A DNA stretch of 64,000 nt from Agaricus subrufescens. Its lineage: Eukaryota; Basidiomycota; Agaricomycetes; Agaricales; Agaricaceae. Within the stretch, counting starts at the first letter, position 1; each line of letters begins with the position of its first letter. The notes below the pieces were generated by a model. It did not search any database and was not told the origin of the DNA. It was given only the letters and a program-made list of their open reading frames with translations. The stretch covers positions 3,224,001 to 3,288,000 of the forward strand of contig CM057060.1 of assembly GCA_029945375.1 (NCBI GenBank). Direction: 5' to 3'. Both the position numbers and the translations under genes were made by a program. This document shows, one piece after another, positions 10,548-22,859 of the stretch.

Positions 10548-12414
10548 TCAGTCTCCATTTCGAGGAGTAGTCTCATTCGTCACCGAGATACGCCCATCCA
10601 ACTGATAATCAACAGGACTCCTCTCACGAACATAATCACTCCAAATCTCATCCAAATTCTCCAGAACCGCAAAATCGCTGCGTGGTGGCCAAAGATTATC
10701 ACCACCCCCAGCCAAAAAGTCAATCGTAGCAATACGATATGTTTGAGACAGGTCAACAGGTCGACCAGCAATCGCCAAGCTAATCAACCTACTCCCGATC
10801 TCATTCGAGGGATTATAAGTAAAACGAATGTTCTTCGACACTTGCGCGAAACTCGTAACAGCTTGTCCATTATGAACGTTAACTCTTGAAACAACGCCTT
10901 CAAAAATATCCCATAATTGGGCTCCAGTAAAGTCAAGTTCGACGTAGCCGTTTCCGAATGGGAAACAATCCAACACGTCTTGTAAGGTGATGTTTCCTGT
11001 ATCAATTTGGATACGAATTCCACCGGCGTTCATGATAGCGGCGACAGGTCCAGGGCGGTAAGCTTCTAGAGCATCCGCGGTAAGATCACCAAGGTTACAT
11101 TCGACTCGCTGGCAGTCAGCTTGAGTGAGGTCGGTGCTAGTATAGCCGATGACTGTATTGGCGTATTTCTCGAAAGATTTTTCCCATTTCTTGAGTTGCG
11201 ATTTCAAGCCAGGATCTTCTTCGGTGGCGTTGGTTATGTGAATAGGGGCACCTTCATAAGAGACAATCCTCCCGAGTGGATCAAACTCCACGTCAATGTA
11301 ACCAAGATATTCTCCCCATCTGTATGATGTCACCACGTACACGTCTTCTCCGTCCAGGTTACGTGTTATCGTAGGGTATGGGCCGGCAGCGCCAGTCATA
11401 TCTCCAAGCAGAGTATGAGAGTGGCCACCGACGATCAAGGAAATCCCTTTAGTGTTTTAAGCGAGACGGATATCTTGAGCGTATCCTATATGAGTGAGGG
11501 CGACAATTCGATTGATGTGAGGATACTGTTCTTTGATGGTGTCAACCGTGCGCTGTGCGGCAATGATGGGATCTTCAAATGTGGTAAGGTTACTTGGACT
11601 AGAAATATTGGCGGTAGTTTCAGTTGTAAGAGCCAGAAGTGCGAGATTGTAGTTGGGGAAAATAGTGAATGGGATTAGCTGTTCGGCGAGGTGTGCGTTC
11701 TTGGTATGAATGTTACTAGAGATGATAGGGAATGTGAGGTTGGCGAGGAAATCTGCAAGAAGGTCATCCCCATCGTCAAATTCGTGGTTCCCGAGGGTCA
11801 TAGCATCAAAACCGAGCTGATTTAACGTTACAGCGATCTTCTCTCCTTTGAAAATTCTATAGAATAAAGTTCCCTGAACGTATTTCAGTAGGTACGTCAA
11901 GACATTCTGGGTTGATCATACCTGGAATTCGTCTCCGGCGTTCAGAAATAAAGAATTCTCGTTATGAGGACGTTGCTGTTGCAGGATGGTCTTTATGCGT
12001 GGGTATCCACCAACACAACCTGAAATTCAGCCAACGAGCGCTAAGCTATTGAGTTTTACGAGTCGATTGAAGAGTTTAAATACCTTGTGTCGGGTCAACG
12101 CATGTAGCACCACTACTCTTGTACTCGTCGAGATGCCTGATTCTCCTCTTAATCACCGTCATTGCTGAAGAAGATCCCAAAACTCACGCATGAACATCAT
12201 TTATATGATAGATGGATATATGAAAGTTGTCCGAGGGGCTCCCTAAAGGTTCGCACTCCCCAGCACATTGAGGATCATACCCACTTGATTGGGCGTTCTG
12301 TACCTGTAAGCGCTGTTCAGGATGAAGATTGAAACGGGCATCGTCCCTGTTGAGGGTCAAAGCCGAGGCTATGCAACAGAATGGGAGGATTTGAAGGAGG
12401 TGTGGCAGCCACAT
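10548..12414 (-). pseudogene. 5'-nucleotidase, copy B, interrupted by an in-frame TAA
   Basis: The exon structure equals copy A (10548..11873, 11922..12019, 12084..12136, 12188..12414) with the same intron phases and a signal peptide (MWLPHLLQILPFCCIASA). At 11457-11459 the frame reads TAA where copy A has CAA (Gln) in LAQNTKGISL. Translation would stop before the GGHSHT metal ligands and the entire substrate-binding domain. The frame is open again downstream to 10548 with all motifs intact (GGHSHT, MNAGGIR, FLAGGGDNLW), so the nonsense change looks recent. A sequencing error or segregating null allele is also possible. Confidence 0.75.
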
Positions 12415-12701
12415 GGCAAACGAGCGTTCCTCGATGAAAGGTTACGTCAAGTTGGGCAGCTCACCCGAGGAAGCTAAATGAACTCGATCGTGATTTCCTT
12501 GATTAAAGCTCCCACCCCTAAGACCAGTTCGTTCTGCAGTAATCAACGACTCTTTAATTACGAGCAGGATTCGATACGTGGGAGCATTTGTGCAGGTGAT
12601 AAGCACTATACCGTTGATTACCAGATGTAGAAAACTCCCGGACTTATGTCGGATTCTATGTCTGAGATCAAAACTACCTTCATTGCAAGCTTCCACCTTC
12701 A

Positions 12702-13465
12702 AGTAAGTCATCCCAGACATGCGCTCTAGAAAACTCTGACCCCACCTCTCCCCAGTGTCTTCCAATCCGCCCAAACTAGTCCTCCACCACGGCTCATCCG
12801 CCATGGCCATCTCCCAATTCCCCCCAATCTCCTCCCCCAAACGCCTCTCCTACCCAGGCATCAACAAAATCTCCGCCGCACCAGGTACAGATCTCTGGCG
12901 CAAACCCCCCTCCGTCGACATCGACAACATCCCAGCCCTCTTAATCAACGCCCCCATCAAGATCCACGATTTCCACACTGCCCGCGTCACTGTCTCCGGC
13001 AATTGGAATACCCTCTACGACCAAGGTGGTTTGGCCCTTTTCATCCCTGACGAGGATCTCAAAAAATTCCTCAAAACGGGTGTGGAATTCGTTTTTGATG
13101 AACCCCATGTTGGTACTGTGGCTGCTAGTAGATGGAGTGACTGGTCACTTGTTCCTACACCCGCCACCGGAAAAGTGACTATTCAAGTCGAACGAGAGGT
13201 TGATGAAAATGGAGAGAGGACGTCGAGCTTGTGGGTGTATGTGATTGATCCTCTCACCGGGAAGAAGAGTGGGATTAGGGAGATTACTTGGTGGTTCCGT
13301 CATGATATTGCGGAGAAGGAGAGTTCTGACGACCGTGTTGTGGCTGATGTTTTACTGGTTGGGCTGTATGCTGCTAGACCGAAAACCCCTCAAGGTCCTG
13401 GTAGAGAACAAGAGGAGCTTGAGGTGACGCTCGAAGATTTTGAAGTTACACTATTCGACGATTGA
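12702..13465 (+). CDS. DUF1349 (concanavalin A-like fold) protein
   Basis: The main exon, 12756..13465, encodes a DUF1349 protein: GTDLWRKPP near the N-terminus, WNTLYDQGGLALFI and EVTLEDFEVTLFDD at the C-terminus. Proteins of this group have a lectin/glucanase-like beta-sandwich and are often annotated as regulation-of-enolase-1-like; their activity is unproven. The frame has no ATG at its open end. A 53-nt intron (12703..12755, GTAAGT...CAG, with CTGAC as candidate branch site) would join A at 12702 to TG at 12756-12757, creating the start across the splice junction (MSSNPPKLVL, 236 aa). If that intron is not used, the first ATG is 12803 (220 aa). Confidence 0.8.
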
Positions 13466-13632
13466 CGCAGGGATGACTCTTACACCGATTGATAATGTAT
13501 GATGCGCTTGTCATATGCCAAATCCAAATATTGTTCTCTTTATGCTGGACGAACAGTGAGAATATAGCAAGGAGTTGTCGCCATATACCACGAATTTACT
13601 ATATTATAAACAAATATGATTATCTAGTAGAG
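13466..13632. other. short convergent gap
   Basis: 167 bp between the stop codons of the DUF1349 gene (+) and ATG15 (-). No gene; presumably both 3'UTRs. Confidence 0.5.
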
Positions 13633-15294
13633 CTACCAGGGGTGCCACTTCTTCTTCGTCGAGTTCCTAAAGTCACCAAACTCCCAACTAAAACAATCCT
13701 AAAATCAATCACGTCAGTACCAGCTTAAAAAGGGAAGACAAAAGGGAAAAAAAGACACAAGACATACAGTGCAAATACCATCCTGACCTTCCACATCCAC
13801 CGCTCTTCTCGCCGTCGGTACCTTATCCGTAACCATACCATCATCATCTTTCCATTCCGCATTGAGGACCTGTTCTACGACAACTTTGATTGTGTGCGTT
13901 GTTAGTGATACACCCCATTTCAACAATCCCACTGTATCATATTTAATCACTTCCCCCAAATGACACTTGGATTCCATCGCATATCCTCCGATGGCGCACA
14001 AAGATGTAACACCATTGCATGTGCCCATTGCAATTGGCTATGAACGAAAAACAATATCAGCATAAACAAAACTTTATGCAGAAAGAAAGACATACATCGG
14101 CGGTGTGGTATACATGAGTGATATGCTGCAGTGACGGCTTCATATAGAAACTCGCATCAGGAATCTACCAAAAAAACACTGATCCGGTAATGGACTCAAC
14201 TGGAGAAGGAAGGTGAAGCCGTCTGGCAGCCATAGCTTCACCTGGAGATTCGAATGCGACAACCGGAGCTCCAAAAGTCAAGCCAACAAGAGATGCCAGA
14301 GCACCACCCAAGGAGTGTCCTGTTTGAGTAAAGCGCCATGAGCAAAGAGGCAACCGAATTTGGGAAACTGAAAACAAATGACCACAGAACGTACCGATTA
14401 CCCATATGTTGGCTTCAGGGTACATGTAGCTGACGTTATTATAGAGATTCTGTGATTGACATTGAGGGCCAAGTTTTGTATATATTGAGAAGACACGTAC
14501 AATACCAACAGGGTAGAAAAGACTTTCTTCCCGGAGAGCATCTTCAACGCAACTCTGTTCACATCGATATGAACCGTCGTAACAACCACAGACAGTACTC
14601 CATGTCGGGCCAACTCGCGCACAGCAACAAGAGAATAGAAGATTGTCATTGAGTTTGTCCTTCTTGATTGTTGGGCCGCTACCGCCAGCTATCCATGGAG
14701 CAGAGGTACCTTTGACAGAGATGACGACAGTCGAGTTGTCGTCAGACGCAAATACGTGTCCCCGTAGTCCATCATCAGTAGGGGTCCAACCAAAAGGTGA
14801 AGACTGATAGAAGGTTTAGTTCATAATACATCGATACAGAGAGTTTTGAGGCTTACATGATTCCAGTTGTCTTGAAGCGGATACCATTCAGCGTCTTTAG
14901 GTTCCACATAAGCGTTCGCAGTCATCTTTGCCAGAGTAACCAACACCTCTTTGCTGGTAACGTCCGGTCCCTCCACTTCGTCCTCCCACCATGTCAACGC
15001 GGCAGACTGTCCATACACCCTCGAGAGCTTCCGTGCCGACTGGAAATCCACGGCAGAAGTATGCGGTATACTTAGCCGCCGCGTTGAGGGTATACGAAGG
15101 TCATAAGAGTCATGTCCGAGCGTTTGTATCTGCTGCGGAGAATGTATATCGGAGAAGAGGATTTCATTGGATGGAGAGGTGGCGTGAACATGTCGGAGAT
15201 GGAAGGACAGAGGTTTTGGTTCCGGGGGGGATTGCAGTGGCCAGAGATATGTCACGAGCAGACCATAGAGGGCAGCAGGCAGACTCAGGATCAT
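13633..15294 (-). CDS. ATG15: ATG15-type autophagic (phospho)lipase
   Basis: Seven exons (13633..13698, 13768..14037, 14096..14164, 14201..14319, 14395..14449, 14501..14803, 14857..15294) give 439 aa. A single N-terminal membrane anchor ([20 protein letters not shown]) precedes the lumenal part. The family-specific cysteine segment [20 protein letters not shown] is followed by the lipase elbow GHSLGG (Ser about 268), then [26 protein letters not shown] and the C-terminal [13 protein letters not shown]15 breaks down membranes of autophagic and multivesicular bodies in the vacuole. The TAG in the exon-4 frame is removed by a very short 36-nt intron (14165..14200). The ATG at 15294 is the first in frame before the anchor. 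Confidence 0.9.
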
Positions 15295-15465
15295 CGCCGT
15301 CGACCAACACCCGCATGGCCGGACTGAGCCAGGTAGTCGGCTCACGTGATTACGTCTGCTAGGCAAGCTTTCAGCGGTACAAAGCTTGTCAAAGCATGTC
15401 TGGAGGGTGATAGTGACTGATCAAACTCAAACTCTTATTTAAACCGAGAGACCGAATATGCAACT

Positions 15466-17571
15466 CTACGTCGAATAACCAACATCTACAAATGCACGCA
15501 TAGACTCTCCATACGCAATCGTCAATGTCGTTAACCTATCCATCGCATCAGAACTTCGAGGACACCAACAAAAAAAAGAAAAATCGTACATGAACCCGAA
15601 CACCACTAGAAGTGAAACCATTAAATTGGTGATTAGGTGTCCGTAGGTATTGATCATGGGCAAGAGCATCGCTGTTAGGAATGAAAGGAGAATCCAACGG
15701 AATGCACTAAACAAGGAGTGTGAACGATGTGGTAACAACGGACTTAGGCTACACCAATACGTACTTGACCGAGGCCGTAGCTGCTGCACTGTTACTTTGC
15801 AAGATATCGATAACATATGCGCCACAGGGTGTCAGAACAATATCGCACTATTCCGACGGAAGTTGTATCAGAATTTTGGAAAAAAAAGTATGAACTTACG
15901 CCAATACCACTGATGAACAGGCATACGAGGTTCAGCGCAAGCCCAATAGGTCCAGAAACATATTTTGTGATCAGCGCAGAAATAAGGATAGGGAATGGAA
16001 GAAATGCGCCAAAGTAGGAAGCGCGCAGGCGGTCCTCAGGATACCAGTGCCCTCGCTTTTCCTTGTATCTTATGATAACCTTATCAGATAACCAACCGGA
16101 GAGCGGGGCACCCACTGGAGAAAGAGAAGAAAGGGAATGTAAGTGAATGAAGTGAAGACTTTGATAATTATGCCCCTTACGTGCATTGCCAATGCCAAGA
16201 GGGAGGAAGCATAGACCAATAAGGGCTTCGTTTTCAATACCGTAGCGTTTTCCCTAAATCCTTGAGTTCAGGCACCGGTCAGAAGAGTGATAGCGTATTT
16301 TACGTACGATGGTATAGGAGAATGGTACCAATAGAGCTTTAGAAATAATGAGTTAAAATCCACAAAGGCACATTCGGTTACTCACCGAGATCAGTTAAAA
16401 CAGTGACACCACCCACAATACCCTATTTAAGTTATTTTATCGTTGACAAGAATCAAGTCAAGACGCCACACACCACAAGAAAAACGTTTGGACTCCGTAA
16501 CAACAACAGCTGCGAAAACGGATTCAAGATACAGGGTCTCCATTTCGGATGAGTTTTTCCTGACTGTTTGTACTCATCAATCCCCCGCGTATTTGGATGA
16601 CTCGTTTCAGGGAAAAATAACAAGAGGCAAATAAGTGCAGCGCAGCCGAAACACGCCAAAAAGTAGTGGATTCCGCGCCATGACCAATAGTGGGCAATAA
16701 CACCTGACAATCCAAAATGAGGCAGGTCGCTCTCAAGTTTTAAAAAACAACAGCGAGAACATACCTCCTAAGGTCGGCGCGAGTGCGAGTCCCAGAAATG
16801 TAGACTTAGGATGGCTTAGCGCTAACTAGATGGAGGTAAGTCAAATTATGACTCACTCCAAAATATGTTCCCAAAGCCGTCCCTCTCTCCTCGAGTTTAT
16901 AAATGTCAGCGATAACTCCTGCTCCTAATGGATAATTAGGAGCTGCACCGATTCCTTGAATGCATCGCCAGATTAGTAATTGGGGTACGGTCTTCGCTCT
17001 TGCTACGGCAAGAGAGGCAACGATCATGAGAGGAAAACCACAGAGGTAGACGGGTCGACGACCATCTAGTAGTGACAACTGAGTTAGAGAGCCATGGTAA
17101 TACGAGAGCACAGCTCACAAAATTTAGCATATTTTGCGCCAACAAGCCCACCGACAGATGCAGAGAATGTATAAACACTGACAGCATAACTGACACGGAT
17201 GATAATGAGAATCACAACCGGCAGAATGAAGCATCCTAAATCTCACCTAACCACCTCTCCTGTTGTATCAAGGTCTCTAGCAATCTGAGGTATCGATGGC
17301 ACAAATGTACTTGAAGTGAAAACTGAAAATCATCGAGTCAGTCAGCGGTTCCTTTTACCAATTCCTGTTAATCACATGCTACGAGTCCGCCCGATATTAC
17401 AATTAGAGTCAATAATCGCTTCTTTTGAGGTGAAAATCTGTCGTAGACATCAAGGTGAAGTAGCGGGGTTTCTTCGCTGGTCATATCAAGTGGAGACCCG
17501 GTTGCCGCAAGGGATCTCTGAGAAACCGGTGATCGCGTGCCTGGGGATTGGGCGGCAGTCTGAGTAGCCAT
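15466..17571 (-). CDS. major facilitator superfamily transporter
   Basis: Thirteen exons (15466..15535, 15590..15706, 15765..15847, 15900..16114, 16181..16253, 16308..16336, 16386..16422, 16474..16703, 16765..16804, 16857..17065, 17119..17189, 17247..17322, 17376..17571) read as 481 aa without a stop. MFS signatures are present: GAKYAKFYGRRPVYLCGFPL (loop 2-3), WRCIQGIGAAPNYPLGAGV (TM4-5), GVIAHYWSWRG and GAPLSGWLSDKV (central loop repeat). It resembles fungal drug:H+ antiporter-type carriers; the substrate cannot be told. The last intron (15536..15589) is 54 nt and in frame, so its use is uncertain. A hAT transposon ends 3 bp upstream of the ATG, so expression is probably disturbed. Confidence 0.85.
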
Positions 17572-17574
17572 GTG
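17567..17574. repeat. target-site duplication, left copy (GCCATGTG)
   Basis: The eight bases directly left of the transposon end are repeated exactly at 24397-24404. Eight bp is the hAT-superfamily length. The duplication includes the complement of the MFS start codon (17569-17571). Confidence 0.92.
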
Positions 17575-17648
17575 TAGGGCTGCGGATAAAACCTCCAGTC
17601 GGGTTTTATCCCGGTATAATACCTCGGCCCCCCCTAGGGGGGTTTTAT

Positions 17649-18401
17649 CAGGCTCCTACCCAGCCCCTGAGCCTCACTGAACTCGCTAATCACGTGAAGT
17701 GATTACAAACTTCGTTTGGCGAGCGTCAGTGAGGGGCTGGCGACATATGTGAGCCGAGATCACCGAAAGCGTCTCACGGTGTAACGCTTTTCCTTCCCTC
17801 GGCCTTTACACTCTCATTTGACCTGTTTAAAATAAAATATTTATGTAGCCTGGTTCACTGGACTATGCTTTACCCTTAAGCTTGGTTTTACATACAGGCT
17901 TATGCCGCTTTACTCCTCAACCGGCTGATAAAAGCAAGGATATCAACACGTAAAGACCTATATATAATAAAGTAATTACAGGATACTTCTTGAATGCTTT
18001 TCAGTCCTTAATCTGCCGGGTTTTGATATGCGTTAATCTGCAAAGGAGCTCAAAAACCTTGTCCTTTTATGGGGTCACAGGTGTCATCACACTAGATCAA
18101 ACTCATGTGAATCAGCTGTTTTCCTTTATACCATTCCTTGTCCTTAGACTAGAGCCCAATAAGATACAGATTCTACATTCTTTAGTTGTATACTACCAAA
18201 GTCTCTCTCATGAAAAAGGAGTCAATCAAACCATTGTCTGACAATGAATGAATTTCTTGAGTAGAGCTATAGTCACCTCATTTTGATGGCCATGATGGCG
18301 GCTTCACATATGTCACCAGCCCCTCGCTGACACTTGCCAAACAAAGTTTGTAATCACTTCATGTGATTAGCGAGTTCAGTGAGGGGCTGGGTAGGAGCCT
18401 G
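17649..18401. mobile_element. non-autonomous foldback element nested in the hAT transposon
   Basis: Arms of about 105 bp (17649-17755 and 18297-18401) are inverted repeats beginning CAGGCTCCTACCC. Nine identical bases, GGGTTTTAT, flank it (17640-17648 and 18402-18410). Arm mismatches are largely CG in the left arm against TG or CA in the right. The interior has no convincing gene. The flanking motif also occurs elsewhere in the host element's ends, so the target duplication is likely but not certain. Confidence 0.7.
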
Positions 18402-18483
18402 GGGTTTTATACTAGTTTTATTCAGGTATAAAACCAAACACGTGAGCCTATCTATTTTTAGATTCAGGCCTAAACTACAACAT

Positions 18484-21400
18484 TAGATGTCAAAAGTAAC
18501 TGTAAAATCAGCATCATCACCATCCACCATCGGCTCAATGTGCATAGAAACTATAGAACCAGAGTTGCCATACCCGGTAGGCAGTTTCTTGAAGGAGAAT
18601 GCCATTGTGATGTGATGGGAATCCAAAGCTACCGGGGCTGCAACAATACAGCCAGCAATTGCCTGAGGGACAGGATGAGGTATTGCCCAATCCTGTCCAT
18701 CGTCCTCATCATCACTATCATTGCCATGGAGAGCTACAACTGGTCCTTGCTCCACATGGCTGTCTTGCCCATCTTCCACACTGGCATGAGGTTCTTTAAC
18801 CACATCATCCATGAAGCAGTTACGGAAATCGTAGAACTGCAATTTCAGCCTGTGCACAGAATGAGGCTGAGGCTGAATCATAATTATGATGAGTTATAGA
18901 ATACAATGAAGGTTGAATTTTTGATACCTCACTGTCTGCCTTGAAGCATTGATACACTTGAGTAATAGCTCCCATCATGTTAACTGAAAGGCAAGAGCAC
19001 AATGGCAGGGTAAGCCAGGTGAAAACTGACCCAGTCTGCTCTTCTTCCATTGAGTTGATTTGGATGGAAAATATCTTCATAGCCACCATCTCAATGCATC
19101 ATAAGTAACTTTCAAGGTACATAAAAATGAAGATACTCATGGGCAAGACCTGTGACAACTTGTTATTCAACAAACTTTTCCACCATAATATAGGACCTGT
19201 ATCTTCATCATAAGGGGAATTGAAAGGGTATTGTTGATGCAAATAAGCCTTTAGCTCATTCAGGAGCTTGGGCACAAACACGGATGCTCAATTTTGCCAT
19301 TTCAGGAACTCTGGTTTGTGACTGGCATTGATCTCTTTCTCAGCCACAGCAAGCAAAAAATCCATAACTGTTTTGAAAGCGGCAACATTTCAGATCCTGG
19401 CATAGTCCTGGTGTTCATCAGGTGCCAGCTCTGACTTGAATAAGTTACTGGTCATATGGGCTGTCATGGAATAATTAGTTCATTCAAAAGTATTGGACCT
19501 GGGGGACTCACTTGGTACCAGATCAGCAGCTGCAATGTATACATCACTGGCCAGGTTACCTTGTCCAAACAACTGATCATAGCACCAAGCCAAAATGGCC
19601 TTGATATCCTCTTTCTCTTGTTGCAGCCACACCAACCCTCTATCATTGAGGGTGTCCAATGTGGATGCAACAAACGCATTGTAGAAAATGTAAACATCAG
19701 CTGCTGTTGCTTGGTTGGACTCCAAGCAAGCCAATGCTTTGATAGCTGGAGTGCTGAGATGGACAAACTGTGCCAAGTGGAATTCAAATTCCATCGAGGC
19801 ATGACTCGTTTGGATCTGAAAATACTCTTCATACATCTAATCCAGGGTCCATGAGTTCAAACAATGATTGACTGTAATGTATACCAACATACTCCCAACT
19901 TGAATTGTCCTCGTCTGACAACCTCTTTGATTACTCTGAGGTTCCATTCAACAGAACATGCAGCATATACAAGGGTTCCAAACCGTGTCTTGCCAACTGC
20001 TTCAAGGCCTCATCCCGGTGCACCTGGGACAAGCTTCTGCGCTGCTTTGAACTCGGTGGTCCCCAGATGAGACTTATGGATTTTAGTTATGACCCCTCAA
20101 ACAATGGATAGCGTCTATTTGAGGCCTGAGTACATATTCATGATATAATCCCAAAAAACTTGCCTTTTGGAACAAGGGTAGCTTGACAATACTACCAATC
20201 ATATTGCTCAGGTGGTGCACACAGTCGGCGGCAGGTATAATAGTTGGCACACTGATGGCTACCTTGGTATGCCCAAGCAAGGTGTTGCCAGTGCTATTGG
20301 AAACCATGCAAGAGAAGCATGGCTTCCCAATGGTGTTGATCGTCTGCCAGGCCTGTGAGTCACCTTTCCCCCCTTTGCCATAATTGAGGGACTCACTTCC
20401 ATGGCAAACTTGTGCAGCCAATTGCCAGTGTGAGAATCATGAGTGGCTTTGCATACCTCCATCAAAAACACCTCACCCAAGGGGGTGGAGATGTGTAATG
20501 TCCAAAAAGACTCACCTCCATGTGATGTGCCACCATCCAAGGACAGGGTCAAGGCATTCAATGACTTCAAGTGTATAACAATCTCCTCGTAGATGTGATC
20601 GGCTGTGCCAGGAATCAATTGATCACTCAGTATGTCACATGTCGGTGGTTTATAACTGGGAATTGCTAGCGCCATGAGTTTCTTCCAGCTACTAGATGAT
20701 GCCACAGAGAGCAGTATCCCAGCAACACAAAAGAATTCTGTGATTGCCTGGGTAAGTTCATTGTGTCTGTCATTCTTGCCTAGCTGATGAGCATAGTTGA
20801 ACCAGTCCTGGGAGCTCTGTGGTATTACCCCTTTTGCTGTTGTGCTCTGTTTGATATCATCCTTTTTACTCTCACTCCCATTCTCAATAGCCTCTGACAC
20901 CTCAATATGGCCACCCTTTACACTCCAATTACCTGCAGGAGCTCAGGTGGTGGACTTGACATGCACCAGATCCCAGATGTCCCCAGGGAGTTTGGTACAA
21001 GTGCATGCATGCTTGTAAACACGGTTGCAGTTGCGCATTGTATAGGTGTGTGTGCACCCACTGCCAGCACACCTATGCAACTCTTTCTCCAGTTCATGTG
21101 CTTGATAACAAGGGATAGTGAGCTTCTCTAAGATGTCTGAGGGGGGTTGTCCACCTTTTTGTGGGTCTTTCTTTGTCCACTTAACATGATCAATTAACAC
21201 ATTCAATCCACAGCCTTTGTTGAGGCTGTTGTCTTTGCCTACATTATCCCCTCCAGCGACACCACCACCTACGTCTTCATCCTGGTCCATCCCACCAAAA
21301 ATAGCAGCCGCATCAACATCCCCCTCATCATCATCAATGTCCCCAAAGTTTCATTTGCTAACCCAGCAGCATTTGCATTGCCTTCCACTCTGTTTCGATG

Positions 21401-21587
21401 AACCCACAGCCCCTTGAGTACCGGGCAATGGCAGCATCACTTGGCAAAACACCGACACCATGTGTTCATGAAAATCCCACACTGGTCTCATGTGCACCAG
21501 CTGCTTTGTCTTCAACACCATAGTCTTGCTTGTTCTTGGCGCTCCACTTAAAGCTGTTGTCTCAGTTGCAGTTGCAGTGGGTGGCAA
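18484..21587 (-). pseudogene. hAT transposase (decayed)
   Basis: Reading from 21587 downwards, one frame stays protein-like for over 400 codons if two TGA codons (21351-21353 and 20943-20945) are passed; both are explicable as CGA to TGA. It covers an N-terminal Cys/Trp-containing region and then VIPQSSQDWFNYAHQLGKND, MALAIPSYKPPTCD, LTLSLDGGTSHGGESFWTLH. Other frames continue with LLGHTKVAISVPTIIPAADC and FEFHLAQFVHLSTPAIKAL, and finish with the hAT C-terminal dimerisation signature (PFNSPYDEDTGPILWWKSL, then IFSIQINSMEEEQTGSVFTW). Some frame changes are probably introns. The nonsense codons indicate loss of function. Confidence 0.75.
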
Positions 21588-22859
21588 GGAACTGGCAAGA
21601 TTGTTGGTGACAGGTGCAGAGTGTTTGCTTGCCTTCCAATGGTCAGTACTTGTGGATGAGGGAATTGGCTTGAACTCACCATGATCATGCCTATATAGGT
21701 GCAGATGTGTTCAAGAGCATTGAATTGTCCTGGTGCACTTTCAACTTTGGCTGATGCCAGAGGGATGGTGGGGAAAAAGTAGGACAAGATGGAGTTGAAC
21801 GACAATGTAGCACAAGAGAACATGTCTTGTTGTCTCGTGCATGGTAAGCCCTGGACTGAGAGTGGCTGAGTGTATCCATGTTGAGCTAACCACCATTGAA
21901 ATAGGTCTTTAAATTCCTCAGGTGCTGCAGCTCCTGAGGGATCTCCATATTGAAGAATGCCATGTTTGATATCCAGAATCACAGCAACCCAGTGATTTGC
22001 ATGAGGGTGTGTGGAATTCAGGAGGATGACAGGCTGGTTGGGGCTGAAGAAGACTGAGACAATTGTCGCGACCAGTAGTAAGTTTCCAGCTTCTATGTTG
22101 GCACCAAAATGACGGTGAATCTTGCTTGAGTGACTGTTGAGATACTCTTTTCAATGAAAGCAGAATATACTCAACAGGGAATCATTCCAATCTGTGCCAA
22201 CAAACTGTGAGCCTTTGATTTCTGCCTGGAGCTGTGGATCGACCACAGCTGCCATCTGGTCAATGTGGATATTGGATAGCCAGTCAGTTGAACAAAATTT
22301 TGACAAGTGTCGAATTCCTATTGATCCTCCAAGGGTATATGGTAGGTCATAATCCCAAAGAATGTGGGCCAATAACCCCATCCACTCTTGTGGTGGCCTG
22401 TGCAGTGATCCAATGTTCAGTCTTCTTCCAGTTTGACTGTGCCATCACAAATTTGTGTTGTCCAACCCATAGACTCAGCACCCAGAGGGGTAAGAGTATT
22501 TGGGTGTTGTTAGCAAGGTATGAAAACAACTGATATTTGTGGCCTTCATTAATCAGGTTCCAGATGTGAAGAACAAAATTGAGAGGAGGGACTGTTATCG
22601 AAATGAGAATTAGAATATTGGTGGATGTGTCATGTCCCTTGAAGCTGCTAGATTGTAGAGATAGGGGGTTATCCCAGGGTATATCGGGCTTCTCAGTGTC
22701 AATGTTGGGAGAGGTAAAGTGGAGAAGACTGGTAACAGAGAGATGTGGATCTGGGATAAGCACATCTTGGATGGCCTTTGGGATGTCCAAGTCTTGGAGG
22801 ATGTATGAATAAATTTTTTTTTCCATTGCTAATGTCTGGACTGAGACTCCCTCACACAA
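21548..22859 (-). CDS. Ulp1-like (C48-type) cysteine peptidase region of the hAT element
   Basis: Minus-strand segments in several frames (about 22859-22347, 22381-22151, 22154-21918, 22030-21548) fit one gene with introns or frameshifts. The last segment has the peptidase triad in order: His in NHWVAVILDIKHG (about 21990), Asp in LQYGDPSG, and Gln/Cys in PCTRQQDMFSCATLSFNSI (Cys at about 21812-21814). SUMO-protease-like domains are known cargo of several eukaryotic DNA-transposon groups; what they do there is unsettled. Exon borders and start were not resolved, so extent and intactness are provisional. Confidence 0.5.
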
